A stretch of 64,000 bases of DNA, from assembly GCF_024713975.1 (NCBI RefSeq), contig NC_091097.1, positions 3,322,361-3,386,360 on the forward strand. The letters are read 5' to 3'. The notes under the pieces were generated by a model. The model made no database searches. It saw nothing but the letters and a program-made list of their open reading frames with translations, and was not told where the DNA came from. This DNA is from Paralichthys olivaceus. Taxonomy: Eukaryota > Chordata > Actinopteri > Pleuronectiformes > Paralichthyidae. Both the position numbers and the translations under genes were made by a program. Of the stretch, positions 27,052 to 38,602 are shown piece by piece (the first letter of the stretch is position 1; each line of letters starts with the position of its first letter).

Positions 27052-30000
27052 AGAGTCATAGTCTTACCAAATATATGTCAGGAAGGACCACTAATAAATG
27101 AACACTGAGAAAATAATACCAATACGTTGTGCAATATTACTTCCATTTTATTTATTCCTATTATCATTGTCATGAACACTTTGTGCCACTTTAGTTTAGT
27201 ACTAGTTTATTATCTCATGTAACTTATTTTCTATCGTCATTTCTTCCATGCAATGGTTCTGCAGATGAATATAAAGCATTATAAAGCATTAAAGTTGAAG
27301 AGAAGATTCCTGACCTGAGAGTTTCCAGTCTGCAGTGTGGACTCTTCAGTCCAACACAGAGCAGCTTCACTCCTGAATCCTGCAGGTCGTTGTTACTCAG
27401 GTCCAGCTCTCTCAGCCTGGAGGAGTGGGAGCTGAGGACTGAGGACAGAGCCTCACAGCTTCTCTCTGACAGGTTACATATACCCAACCTGAATCATTCA
27501 TCATAAAAAAATTACAAATAAAAATTCAATATATTTATCCAAAAAGGCAGTTTAACGTATCACAAAGATAGATAGACACGAGATGCAGTGTCACTCATGT
27601 TCTTAAATCCTGAATGAATAATTTATTTTCCTAATAGAAATTGACATCAGATTTTCAATCTGGCTGCCTCTGGTAGTTTGCAATCAGCAAATTCACCTTC
27701 CAGAATCAGATTTGTTGTCATGCTAGCTTTAGAGTTGTTTATTCTTTTTGCCACACACTGGATAATTGGACATGCATTTAGTCAAGCTGTTGGAGAATTT
27801 TAAGAATGCCATGTTCTGGACCACAAGGAAAATAAATCCAAAAGGTCAGCATTTCCAAACTGACACAAAACTTGCAGTTATATTGATCTCAACCTGATCA
27901 TTTCTGTTTTACAGCAGCAGCTCTTCAGTCCACCACAGAGCAGCTTCACTCCTGAATCCTGCAGGATGTTGTTACTCAGGTCCAGCTCTCTCAGCCTGGA
28001 GGAGTGGGAGCTGAGGACTGAGGACAGAGCCTCACAGCTTCTCTCTGAAAGGTTACAGCCAGTCAGCCTGCAGACAAGTCACAAACAAGATTTGCTCACA
28101 AAAGTTTAACTTCAAATCGGTTGGAGATGACATAGAAATACACACTTAGTGTATAATTTTCTGTATTAAGATGAAAAGCATCAGAGGGCTGACACAGTCT
28201 GTGTGCACACTGTATATACCCCTATCAGGCAATGCTATTTATTTTTTAAATTTAATAATGCTGTTTTAAAATAATATGATGATGTCATCTATACCATGAT
28301 GGATAATTGGTTAAAGTTAATGCAATACTGCATCATATGTATATTATGTCATTTTCTGACTTCCCTCTGACATCATGAAGATGTCATTCCTATAATATCA
28401 TAAATCATTTAGTAATTTATATAAGCTTTAGGTTTTTTATGTGATCGTCATTGTCTGTCTTTTTGGTGACGTATTCATGACGCTTATTATTTGACACCAT
28501 ATGACGGAGAAATCATGTTTTGATCAATATAAGCTTTCGTGTTTTTCGCTATTATTTGCAGGAATGTCCTAGAAAATGTGTTTTTCAGACCGTATTTGTT
28601 GTCGACCTTGACCTAGACAGTTCAGCTCTAACAGTTATCCATACCCTCCGAAGCAACAGTCCCTCCATGTGTGGTGAAAATTCATCCATTTGTTGTTAAG
28701 TTATTTTGTTCAGACACACACACACAGTTACACCATGCTGGCATTGGGTAACTAACTGTTTAGCTTTTGCTGCAAAAGAGACTAAAGCAGGCACAAACAT
28801 AATTCATTTAAAAGAGACATTCAAGTTGTTAAGTTGAAGTGAGCTGACCTGAGAGTTTCCAGTCTACAGTGTGGACTCTCCAGTCCACCACAGAGCAGCT
28901 TCACTCCTGAATCCTGCAGGTCGTTGTTACTCAGGTCCAGCTCTCTCAGCCTGGAGGAGTGGGAGCTGAGGACTGAGGACAGAGCCTCACAGCTTCTCTC
29001 TGACAGGTTACAGCCACTCAGCCTGAAGAAGGGTTACAGGTTAACTGATAAAGGAATGTTGAAAAATCACTCTCTTTAATGAGAAATTAATTGAATTAAA
29101 ATGTGTATATTACACCTACAAGAACACAACAGAGTTCCTGACCGCTGGCAGCAGCCTCAGGAGACCTTCCTGTAAAGCAGAGTACTTCCTGAGGTCAAAC
29201 TCATCTCTGTCTTCTTCTGATGACTGAAGGATGAAGACCAGAGCTGACCACTGAGCAGGAGACAGACTTTTACTGGGGAGTCTTCCTGAGCTCAGGTAAT
29301 GTTGGATCTCCTCCACTAAAGAATGATCATGCAGTTCATTCAAACAGTGAAACAGGTTGATGCACCTCTCTGGAGATGGATTCTCTCCGATCTTTTCCTT
29401 AATGTACTGCACTGTTTCCTGAATGGCCTCTGAAGTACTCATTGAGTGTTTCAGCAGCTCTTGTAGGTTATTCTGATTGGCCTCAGTGAAGAGACCCAGA
29501 AGGAAGCGGAGGAACAAGTCGAGGTGTCCATCTGGACTCTCTAAAGCTTTGTCCACTGCCAGTTTTTGGATTGAGGCAATGGACGGTTTGCTAAAAAGCT
29601 TCTGCATGTTTTGGAACTTGAGCTGTTGTTGCACCATTACATTTTTCTTCTTGTTAATGACCGACTTTACCACATAAACTGCAGCCAAAAACTCCTGAAT
29701 ACTCAGATGCACAAAGCTGAACATCTTATCCCCATCCTTGTCCTTCCTCCACAACTGCTCTTTTTTAAACATCTGTGTGAACACCCCAGAGTAAACTGAG
29801 GCTTTTTCAAAATCAATGCCGCTCTCTTTGAGATCTTTTTCATAAAAGATGAGGTTCCTGTTTTCCAGCTGGTGAAATGCCAGTTTTGCAAGTGAATGCA
29901 TGTGTGCAATGCTCTGCTCTGTGCCATACTTTTCCTTTGTCTGTCTAATCTGAAACATCAAGAACCCTGTGTACAACTCCGTCAGGGTCTTGGGCAGCTC

Positions 30001-32262
30001 TCCTCCCACACTGGTTTTCAACAAGTCCTCCAGAACTGCCGCAGTGATCCAGCAGAAGAGTGGAATGTGACACATGATGTGGAGGCTCCGGGATGCTTTG
30101 ACGTGGGAGATGATTCTGCCACATTGCTCCTCTTCCCTGAACCTTTTCCTAAAGTACTCCTCTTTCTGTGGGTCAGTGAACCCTCTCACCTCTGTCATAA
30201 TGTCGACAAAGTCAAGAGGGATCTGATTGGCTGCGGCTGGGCGTGTGGTTATCCAAAGGCGAGCAGAAGGCAGCAGTTCCCCCTTGATGAGGCATGTCAG
30301 CAGGACTTCTACTGTCATTGACTGTGTCACATCAATGCAGGGGTTTGTGTCAGCAGTGAAGTCGAGCCCAAGTCGACTTTCGTCAAGACCATCGAGTACA
30401 AAGAGAAGTTTCAAATTACTCTTGTCGTAGTTGGTGTTTCCTGAAGCCTGTAGCGTTGTGAAGATGTCATTGAGATCCTTCTTCCTCATATCTTGGGTTT
30501 CCCTGATACACTCGTGAATAAGCTCAGCAAAACATAACCTCCTCCCCTTCAGCAAATTCAGCTGGCGGAATGTGAGGGGGAACATGAGGTGCACATCTTG
30601 ATTTGCTCTTGTTTCTGCCCAGTCTAGAATGAACTTGTGTACAAGGAATGTTTTGCCAATTCCTGCAATCCCATTGGTCAGCACTGTTCTTACAGGTAAG
30701 GATTTTCCAGAAGGGTGTTTGAAGATATTGTTGAGTTGGACCGCTTCCTCTATTTGCCCTGGTTCTCTTACTGCCATCTCAATTTTTCTGACTTCATGCT
30801 GCGTGTTGATGTTCACTATGCTCCCATATGTGATGTAGAGCTCTATGTAGATGTCATCAAACTGTTTTTTATCCATTCTTTGAGTCCATCCTTCTTGTGC
30901 ACACATAAATCTGTTCTGGAGGTGTGATTGGAGTGAGTGCTGGTACAATGCCATGGGTTGTGGAGGTTTAGGGTGTGGCAGCAGGAAATCTATTTAACAT
31001 GCAGGGAAAATAAATATTAAAACAAATATATTCTATCTATCTATTTAAAAACCATCATATTTCATTATATATCATATACATGCATGTTTAGGATATAAAC
31101 TGGAAGCAAAACGGAGTGCCCATTTCTCTCCAAGACGATATTGTGGAGAGGCAGCTGTGGTCTAGGGGGGAAATGGGTTGACCATTAATTGCAGGGTTTC
31201 ATCTTGTCCAAATGTTCCCTGAGAAAGAACTCGAGGTTTATTGAAGTAAAAACAGGTCTTTATATGTAAGTAGAGTCAATGTAGGACACCCTGGTACGTC
31301 TGATAGCGTCTCCAGCCAGACACTGGCGTCACCACTTCCTGACATGACTCAGTTATTTCCTGTTTTCAGTAAAGCATCATGTTGGGTGTCAAGGATGCAT
31401 TGGGCACTCTGTCACCTCACTGTCAAATTAATTAATTCTCATTCCCACTGCAGACAAAAGTCACGTTAGCAGATGTTAGCTTTTTTTTTTTACCAGTAGA
31501 CGACGGGCTTTAATGAGATATGTGTATGTTGTTTATTGTACTTTTTAACTTTTGGTAAACTATTTCCCCCCTGCTTCATTTCTTCATGGTGACCTTGGCT
31601 AATTCCTGTTTTCTGTAGCAGTTGCTGATGATTAAGAACCGCAGCTTAGCCTGGCATCTCCAGACCATTTCACATTTGGAAGTGGCTGTGGGACATCTTG
31701 ATTGCTTTTTGATTTCCAAAGAATGTTATCAATGCCTCATTGGTAATTCCTCTTTCATATGTTTAAGAGCAAAAGAAGAGAGTAGCTTTACCAGTCTGAT
31801 TGCTGTTGGTGGGAGGGTGAGGAAGACATGCAGCCGTTGCTCGAATGGAGGATGCTTTGCTGCTCTCTGAAATCTCTCCAACATTATGCATATGTACTGA
31901 GAGATAAAGAGACAAATAAAGTACCCAAGACATTCATTTGATATTTAATTTTTTTTTTTCCATAATGTGTTTTATTTCTTACATTTTGATCCTGAGCTGA
32001 TGCTGGATAACCTCTGCACAAGATCGTTCCTGTTGATCTTTGTCAATACTTTCATGGTCACCTCCATAGAGTGCTCATTATATGTGTGCACAATGAGGTC
32101 CAGTGTGTCCAGCCTGTCTGCCTTCTCTAAATGGCTCTTTGGTATAGCTGGGAAGCCTTCCAGGATTTCAGCCTGCTGCAGGAACCATTTGAAGATTTTT
32201 AGTTCTTCATGTGCCAGATCCTCCAGTGTTTCTAGGAGCAGCTCTGTAACTGCCGCCATCAT
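25641..32262 (-). CDS. NLR immune receptor, PYD-FISNA-NACHT-LRR-B30.2, copy 1 (eight coding exons)
   Basis: Cytosolic NOD-like receptor of the large teleost FISNA-NACHT group, probably named NLRP12-like or NLRC3-like in databases. Exons 5' to 3': 32262-31983 (pyrin), 30989-29120 (FISNA-NACHT), 29022-28849, 28067-27894, 27488-27315 and 26852-26679 (four 174-nt LRR exons), 26577-26531 (47-nt linker), 26191-25641 (PRY-SPRY). All phases agree and no stop interrupts: 1147 residues. Pyrin is 1-93; FISNA about 113-180; Walker A GIAGIGKT at 200-207; Walker [11 protein letters not shown] at 288-297; LRRs 717-949; linker [15 protein letters not shown] joins B30.2 at 965. The pyrin domain predicts recruitment of ASC and inflammasome signalling; that is family knowledge, not shown here. 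It ends in VTLCQI, a usual fish B30.2 ending and likely the ancestral one. Upstream non-coding exons are not resolved. Confidence 0.92.
27019..27049. repeat. (AC)n microsatellite in LRR intron, unit 1
   Basis: AC run of about 31 bp between LRR exons 3 and 4; the unit 2 and 3 counterparts differ in length. Confidence 0.9.
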
Positions 32263-35045
32263 TGGTTCCTAATAAATCAGAGGATGTTTTGCCTCTGACA
32301 AGGACATGATAAAAAATAAAAAAGATTGTATCACAGCATCAGATGATACAGTGGGCTCTGTCTATTGTTTAATTATTGGTAATCATAATATATATATAGA
32401 GAGAGTACTTATCAAAATTCTGATTACAAAGTGATTAACAAGGCAACAATCAAAACAAACAAGTCATACAATCATCAGAATTGAAGAAAAATAGTTGTTA
32501 TAGTTAAAAGACATTAGAAAATAAGACAAATTATGTATATGTAATGTATATTCCAGAAATGACACTCTATATGTGTATTCATATCTTGAGAACCCTTCAT
32601 CTTATCAGCTTCACACTTGGTATGTGCATCTTTATGGGGACAAGGAAGTGCAGTGTTGAATTTGGTATGATTTGGTCTCAGGATACATTCAATAATAATA
32701 AACTGCAGAGTTGTGTGGCCAGGGTCCAGCTTCCAGGGACTGCTTTACTTTTCTTTTCATCGTTTCTGAGAGAATGCTGCAACCAGCATCACCACAGGCC
32801 AAGTTAAAAGCCTGTTTCAAACTGATAGTTCAAGTAAAAGCAAGAAAGCCTCTCTGATATCAGTATAACTGTAAAAGCTTTAGATTTTAGCCAGTACACT
32901 AGGACAGATAGGTGTGATCATGCCTATACAACATGATTTGTCTATAATATTTAATAGGCAGCACTGCCAGCAAAAACACGATGTTCCTTAAAACTGTCAG
33001 GTCTTGGTGAGAAGTTAACACAGTGATTTTCCAGTGTTGTACATAACCTTTCTGTAACTTGCAGTCTTACAGTATGTCAGTAGAAGTTGCTTAAGGGAAG
33101 TAAAATAAGAGGAACAAAATGCTTTGTTGTCACTGTGTGTAGATTTCACATATGCAACACAATTTTAGACAAGAATTTCAATTATTAAATAAAATATTAC
33201 TCTGTGACACTTAAACTATAAGCAGTATAGATAAGAGATTAATAAAATATTCTTTCAAATATTTGACTGTTAGCGCTCATCTTATGCAATTGCTGTTGTA
33301 TTTCCTTTTTAACTATGACACTGTAGAAGTTTTCGGATTCAGATTAACTCTAAATTTTGCACAGGAGAACTGAGTTGAACCATGAATGAAATATCAGTGA
33401 TGATATCAAAAATATCCTTCAGTCAAAACAACCTGACTTAGCATAGTAGTTCTGCTATTTTGTCAAATACCAAATGTTGCAACTTAACGGTGACAACAAT
33501 AACATGTATAATGTTGTCAAATAAGCTCAATTCTGGTCCCAGAGTCACAGTATTATTTATCTAAAGCTACCCTGGCTCGCATCCTCATACATAACTGTGG
33601 AATAAATGGTGATGATGTATGATGTCAAACATGGATAACTTACATCCAAATGAAGAGATTGTCATTGTTCATCTGCAGTTCACAGTAAATATTGACCTTT
33701 GTGCCTCATTGGTCTTTAACCTCTCTGGTGACAGCGAACATCCAGTCGTGTGAGCTGAACAAGTCTGAGGTGGAGAGATTTTTTAAGAAGTATTACTTCC
33801 CCAAATTCAGTGTCTTAGGCAAAATGTCTTTACATCCGAGTCTTGCTGCATTCCGTATATGAAATGCAAATATTCAAACACTGTCCTTATCCAAACCTCC
33901 AATCTGATACATTAAGTATTATTGAAGTTTTTTTATTTTCATTTTAAATCACTATCTTGCTGACAGCAGTACACAGAATGAAGGGAGTGTTATCTGGTAG
34001 ACTGAGCTTAGGTAAATCACGGATGTGATTTAGTTTTCCATTTTGTCCACCAGATGGGGAACTAGCATCTACAGAAAAACATTGCTGCTTGTCTAACATG
34101 CAGTATCCTGCCCCCTCTCCAAGATGGCAGCTCCATGTATCACTGGTGGTGAAAGCTGTAGTTTTTACAATGTATTAGTACATCTAACAGCCATTAAATT
34201 TGTTGTACACATAGTACAGATCAATTACTGTAATTAAGACTATATCTACAGTAAACATGGACAACGCATCCCCATTTCCCAAAAATTTTCGGGAAATGAA
34301 ACAAAAATACATTTTAGAAAACATAAATAAAAAGATGCAATTGGAGTTTCCCCTTTTCTTCTTTATTATTAATATATAACTATATTTCATATATAAACAA
34401 TCCCAACCAACATTACCACCTACACAGCTCTAACACTCCTTTTCTCTTGTTCAGTGAGAGAAGTGAACTCTACCATGTGCTGTCAGCATTTACTACCGTA
34501 AAGACGGAAAAGCAGCGCAGGTTAAAATAACACTACCGTAACTGCAAGAAAAGTTCAAATAGACCGCTCAGTCAAAATGTAATAATCGGTCTGTGTCCGT
34601 GTAGAAAGGCTTCTGGGTGCCGTCCGGACCGCGGTCCGCCTGTTGGGAACCCATGCTTTAGATGATCTTGGGCGATTTTGTTCTCTTCAGCTCGCTCTTA
34701 GGTTGAATCCATGCTTTGACTGTGCGCAGCCACTTTCCTTACGACGCCTCGTCACACGTTGCGCTAATTGACGTATTTACGTAATTGATGACGCATCATC
34801 CCAGCCGAACTGTGCATTTAGTTTATTTTGTGTTTGTTATTATACGCACACTTATAAAAGTTTCATTTGATCAGGACAACTAATCACAATCTTTGCAATG
34901 ACCAGTTTCATGAATATTTAAATTTAAAAAGGCAACGAACTAATGATGCTCCCATGATGCACCTGGTGCACCTGCTGAACTGCCATGTGTGGCACGCGCA
35001 CTCAGAGCTAGCAGTTAGCAGTTAGCAGAGGCAGCAGGAGTCTCC
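32263..35045. other. 5' flank of NLR copy 1
   Basis: It should contain the promoter and any non-coding first exon of the minus-strand NLR gene. AT-rich up to about 34500, then a short CpG-containing stretch at about 34600-34800 with a palindrome-like GGACCGCGGTCC, resembling a decayed transposon end. A plus-strand frame near 33733-33861 is open in all copies but not recognised. No conserved promoter element identified. Confidence 0.45.
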
Positions 35046-35052
35046 CGAGGCA

Positions 35053-36111
35053 GTGCCGCTGCGGACCATCTCCGCGAAGAGCGTGGCGCAGGCACTGTTT
35101 CATGTCATCTCCCGTGTCGGGATTCCGAAAGAAATCCTGACGGATCAGGGCACCTCCTTTATGTCACGTACACTACGCGAGCTGTATGAATTGCTGGGCG
35201 TCCATTCAATCCGGACTAGTGTTTACCACCCACAGACCGACGGGCTGGTGGAGTGGTTTAACAAGACACTAAAGAACATGATTCGTAAGTTCGTGCACGA
35301 GGATAGCCATAATTGGGATAAATGGTTAGACCCTCTGTTATTTGCAGTGCAGGAGGTTCCCCAGTCCTCCACAGGATTTTCCCCATTTGAACTGTTGTTT
35401 GGCCGGAAACCTCGGGGCGTCTTGGACCTGGTAAAAGAAGACTGGGAGACGGGTCTGAGCGCTTCTAAAAACGAGATTCAGTACGTGCTGGACCTGCGAG
35501 CAAAACTCCATTCACTTGGGGTATTATCACGGGAGAATTTGCTCCAGGCCCAGCAACCTCAGCAGCGCCTGTATAACAGAGGGACGAAACTAAGAAAATT
35601 TGATCCGGGAGATAAAGTCCTTGTATTGCTCCCCTCCTCTAGCTCCAAATTACTCGCCAAGTGGCAAGGGCCCTTTGTGGTCACACGACGAGTGGGGGAG
35701 GTAGACTATGAAGTAGTGCGGTCTGACAGGGGTGGGGCAACACAGATCTACCACCTCAACCTCCTTAAAAAGTGGAGAGAGGTGGCCTCTGTTTCTCTGG
35801 CGACCACGGTGATCGAGAGAGATGAGTTGAGACCGGAGGTATCAAAACCGGATTATTCTGCCCCGGTCTGTTATGACGACCATCTCTCGCCAAGCCAGAG
35901 AGCAGAGGTTGCGAGGGTGCAGTGGCGGTTTGCCGATGTGTTCTCCCCCTTGCCAGGACGCACTACGCTCATACACCACCACATAGAGACCCCCACGGGC
36001 GTGACGGTGCGTTCACGGCCCTATCGTTTGACGGAGCACAAGCGGGAAAATTGTGCAGACGGAGCTTCAGGCCATGCTGGAGATGGGGGTAATAGAAGAA
36101 TCCCACAGTGA
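35053..36111 (+). pseudogene. Integrase part of Gmr1-like pol (truncated, frameshifted)
   Basis: The frame is open into the fragment's first bases (PEAVPLRTISAKSVAQ). It lacks the zinc-binding domain and the first catalytic aspartate. It retains the second (ILTDQGTSFMS) and the glutamate region (YHPQTDGLVEWFNKT; in this copy the residue after the glutamate is Trp, in copy 2 Arg), then a GPY/F-type C-terminal module (KWQGPFVVTRRVGEVDYEVV). The reading frame is lost just after an A4 run at 36047-36050, after which it translates nonsense to 36111. The same break occurs in the second junction copy. Confidence 0.88.
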
Positions 36112-37411
36112 CTGGTGTTGCCCCGTGGTGCTTGCGCGCAAGACCGATGGGTCAATACGGTTCTGTGTGGATTATCGTAGGGTGAATGCGGTGTCCAAAT
36201 TTGATGCCTATCCAATGCCCCGGGTCGACGAACTCCTGGACCGGCTAGGCACGGCTCGCTTTTTCACGACACTGGATTTGACCAAGGGCTACTGGCAGAT
36301 CCCCTTGTCTCCAGAGTCCAGGGAAAAAACGGCCTTCTCCACTCCGTACGGTTTGTACCAGTTTGTCACACTTCCGTTCGGGTTGTTCGGGGCCCCAGCA
36401 ACATTTCAACGCCTCATGGACCGGGTTCTGCGGCCACACTTCGCATATGCTGCGGCCTACTTAGATGATGTGATCATTTATAGTGAGACCTGGGAGCAGC
36501 ATATGCGGCAGGTGGGGGCGGTGCTCGAGTCCCTGAGGCGGGCGGGGCTCACGGCCAACCCGAAGAAGTGTGCGGTGGGACGGAGGGAGGTACGGTATCT
36601 GGGGTACCACTTGGGGGGCGGACAGGTGCGGCCGCAGGTAGAGAAGACCGCAGCGGTTGCGGCCTGCCCGGCGCCCAAGACGAAAAAAGAGGTCAGGAGG
36701 TTTTTGGGTCTGGCCGGTTACTACAGGCGATTTATTCCAGCCTTTTCGGAGCTGACCAACCCCCTGACCGACCTGACCCGAAAGGGTGCCTCAGATCCGG
36801 TCCAGTGGACGGAGCAGTGTCAGCTGGCGTTTGAGAGGGTTAAGCTAGCCCTCTGTGGTAAGCCACTGCTGTATACGCCTAACTTTTCTCTCCCTTTTGT
36901 CCTGCAGACGGACGCCTCGAACAGTGGGCTGGGGGCTGTTTTGTCCCAGGAGGTGGAGGGGACCGACTGCCCCGTACTGTATATAAGCAGGAAGCTGGTC
37001 CAGCGGGAGAAGAATTACAGTACGGTGGAAAAGGAGTGCCTCGCCATTCGGTGGGCGGTCGGGGCCCTCCGCTATTACCTCCTGGGGCGCCCTTTCACCC
37101 TCTGGTCGGACCATGCCCCGCTCCAGTGGCTCCACCGCATGAAGGATGCCAACGCGCGTATCACTCGCTGGTATCTGGCTTTGCAGCCATTCAACTTCAA
37201 GGTGATCCACAGGCCGAGTACCCGGATGGTCGTGGCCGACTTCCTCTCCCGCTCGGCGGAGGGGGGGGGGGTGGGCTTGCGGCCGGCGGGATCCCGGCCT
37301 GAGTCGGGCGGTGGGGGTATGTGGCGGTGGGGTATGGTTAGGGCGCCAACTGCTGGACAACAGGGAGGAGTGGCTCAGCTGGTGATCCGACAGCTGGGCA
37401 GAATCAGGTAA
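36053..37411 (+). pseudogene. Reverse transcriptase-RNase H part of Gmr1-like pol
   Basis: Open frame in a different phase from the integrase part. Reverse transcriptase motifs are intact: VVLARKTDGSIRFCVDYR, FFTTLDLTKGYWQIPL, LPFGLFGAPATFQRLM and the catalytic YLDDVIIYS, followed by the thumb/connection (KEVRRFLGLAGYYRRFI) and RNase H (LQTDASNSGLGAVLSQ, YSTVEKECLAIRWAV, TLWSDHAPLQWL). Homology ends at about 37255 (ADFLSRSAE), at a G11 run; beyond this the frame drifts into the LTR. With no start context and a broken upstream part it is not expected to be expressed as a normal Pol. Confidence 0.9.
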
Positions 37412-37667
37412 TCAGGGCAATCAATAAAAGCATGCTTGTAACCTGGTTCTGTCTCTTGTAGTAGGCTGGCGTCCCGAGACACAAGCGGAGCGGATGCACA
37501 TACTTTGGCGGGCGGGGTGTATCACCGGAGTGTGGATTGCAAGACCCGCGAAGCCACAGCTATAAGTATATTGAAGTGTGTACGCTCAGTTGTGAGAGCA
37601 ATAAAAGACTGAACGAAACGCCTTCTCTCCTCCCGTCCTTCCCCGGAGTGGGCCGAGTATTCCCACA
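37320..37667 (+). repeat. 3' LTR of Gmr1-like element, copy 1 (348 bp)
   Basis: It begins TGTGGCGG directly after a purine-rich tract (GGGCGGTGGGGGTA) and ends TTCCCACA, so it has the standard TG...CA limits. AATAAA motifs occur near 37422 and at 37600-37605. No 5' LTR exists in the window, so within-element dating by LTR comparison is impossible. Confidence 0.8.
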
Positions 37668-38013
37668 GCCTGATTTTTATTTTCATTTGGATCCATGAAT
37701 AAAAAATTCAACTAAGTGTTGAAAAACATCCTATTCCTTAATACAACCTCCAATCTGCATCCACACCAAAATAATAATGTATTCTCCCCTGACCCATTAC
37801 TCATCCTTCCACCTAGTTATGTGTTAATCTGTCCAGTAGTTACGTAATCCTGTTTACCCACAAACAAACACAGACAAAAACATAACCTCCCCCAGAAGTA
37901 AAATGACATGTTTTATGAAATTATAGTATTTATTGATTATTTATGAGGTGTAAAGATTGACTTCTTTGGTCCTGTTGGGACCCAGCTCATAAGGGAAATG
38001 GAAAGCAATGTTC

Positions 38014-38602
38014 TTTAAGGTACAGTGTGTAGAATTTAGTGATATCGTGTGTTGAAATTTCATGTTGCAGCTGAACACCCCTCACATCACCCTCTCCTTC
38101 CAAACATGAAAAAGAACCTGTGATAACTTCAGTTGTCATAAAAACTCAAAAGGTGTTTAGTTTGTCCAGTCTGGACTAATGTAAAAAACATGGCGGCCTC
38201 CGTAGAGAGCAGGATGTAAATATAAAGTATTTAAATATAAAGGGCCTTTTCTGGGTTAAAGAAAACTACAATTCATACGATTTAGATGAAACAACTATTG
38301 AAAACATCATGAGGATTATTCTACGTTAAATTTCTGCCAATAGTCCCCTTTCACCTAAATCAGGGTTGTTGAACACATTTTTACACATTTCAAACATCTG
38401 TACTTTTATAACATCTTTTTTTACACATTCAAACATCTGTACCTTTAGAACATCTTATTAATACATTTCAAACATCTGTGCTTTTTTTAACACATCACAT
38501 TTTCTTTTTTAACACTCATCACCACAATCGTGGCCCCCCCTGAAGAACTCTGTCATAACACTTTGAAAAGCCCTGACCTAAATCTTACACACTGGACCTT
38601 TA
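38014..38602. repeat. MITE-like element with terminal inverted repeats (unit 2)
   Basis: 589 bp with ends TTTAAGGTACAGTGTGTAGAATTTA and an inverted counterpart TAAATCTTACACACTGGACCTTTA. No coding capacity. It lies in the 3' flank of NLR copy 2. A second, related-looking fragment (AAAGGTCCAATGTGAAGGATTTAGCAG) starts near 38704. Confidence 0.75.

Larger units (their letters stand above)
24845..35045. repeat. Tandem NLR unit 1
   Basis: Leftmost of three near-identical direct repeats. Its left edge (GCCTGATTTTTATTTTC) continues into unique sequence at 24844. Its right edge (GCAGCAGGAGTCTCC) runs into retrotransposon sequence. It carries a whole NLR gene (25641-32262), about 0.8 kb of 3' flank and about 2.8 kb of 5' flank. 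Compared with units 2 and 3 it lacks about 0.5 kb after 25420, about 23 bp near 28312, 18 bp near 33702 and about 20 bp near 34447. Confidence 0.95.
35046..37667 (+). mobile_element. 5'-truncated Gmr1-like Ty3/gypsy retrotransposon, junction copy 1
   Basis: A 2622-bp fragment between tandem units 1 and 2. It starts abruptly inside the integrase core, so gag, protease, primer-binding site and 5' LTR are absent. It continues through integrase, reverse transcriptase and RNase H, and ends at the terminal CA of a 3' LTR. Integrase precedes reverse transcriptase, the reverse of normal Ty3/gypsy order; this is the diagnostic order of the deuterostome Gmr1 group. The right flank starts GCCTG, which in the array's left edge (24845-24849) follows CAT without any insertion, so GCCTG is a candidate target-site sequence. 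It cannot move by itself. Confidence 0.9.

Noticed and set aside
27001-27060. Possible CRISPR-like or satellite array from repeated LRR and AC sequence
   Set aside because: The spacing is that of exons and a simple microsatellite in a vertebrate gene; no short regular repeat-spacer structure.
29896-30321. 141-codon plus-strand frame, repeated in each unit (also 43271-43696 and 56754-57179)
   Set aside because: Antisense to the NACHT exon; conserved only because the NLR exon is. No independent evidence of coding.
33733-33861. Plus-strand frame reading LVTANIQSCELNKSEVERF, also at 47067-47252 and 60555-60740
   Set aside because: Protein-like in appearance but short, unrecognised, and present in all units only through duplication; no splice partners found.
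36845-37360. 171-codon minus-strand frame and its copy in the second element
   Set aside because: Antisense to RNase H of the retrotransposon; created by its high GC content.
37320-37667. Possible solo LTR
   Set aside because: RNase H coding sequence and a purine-rich tract precede it directly, so it is the 3' LTR of a truncated element and not a solo LTR.
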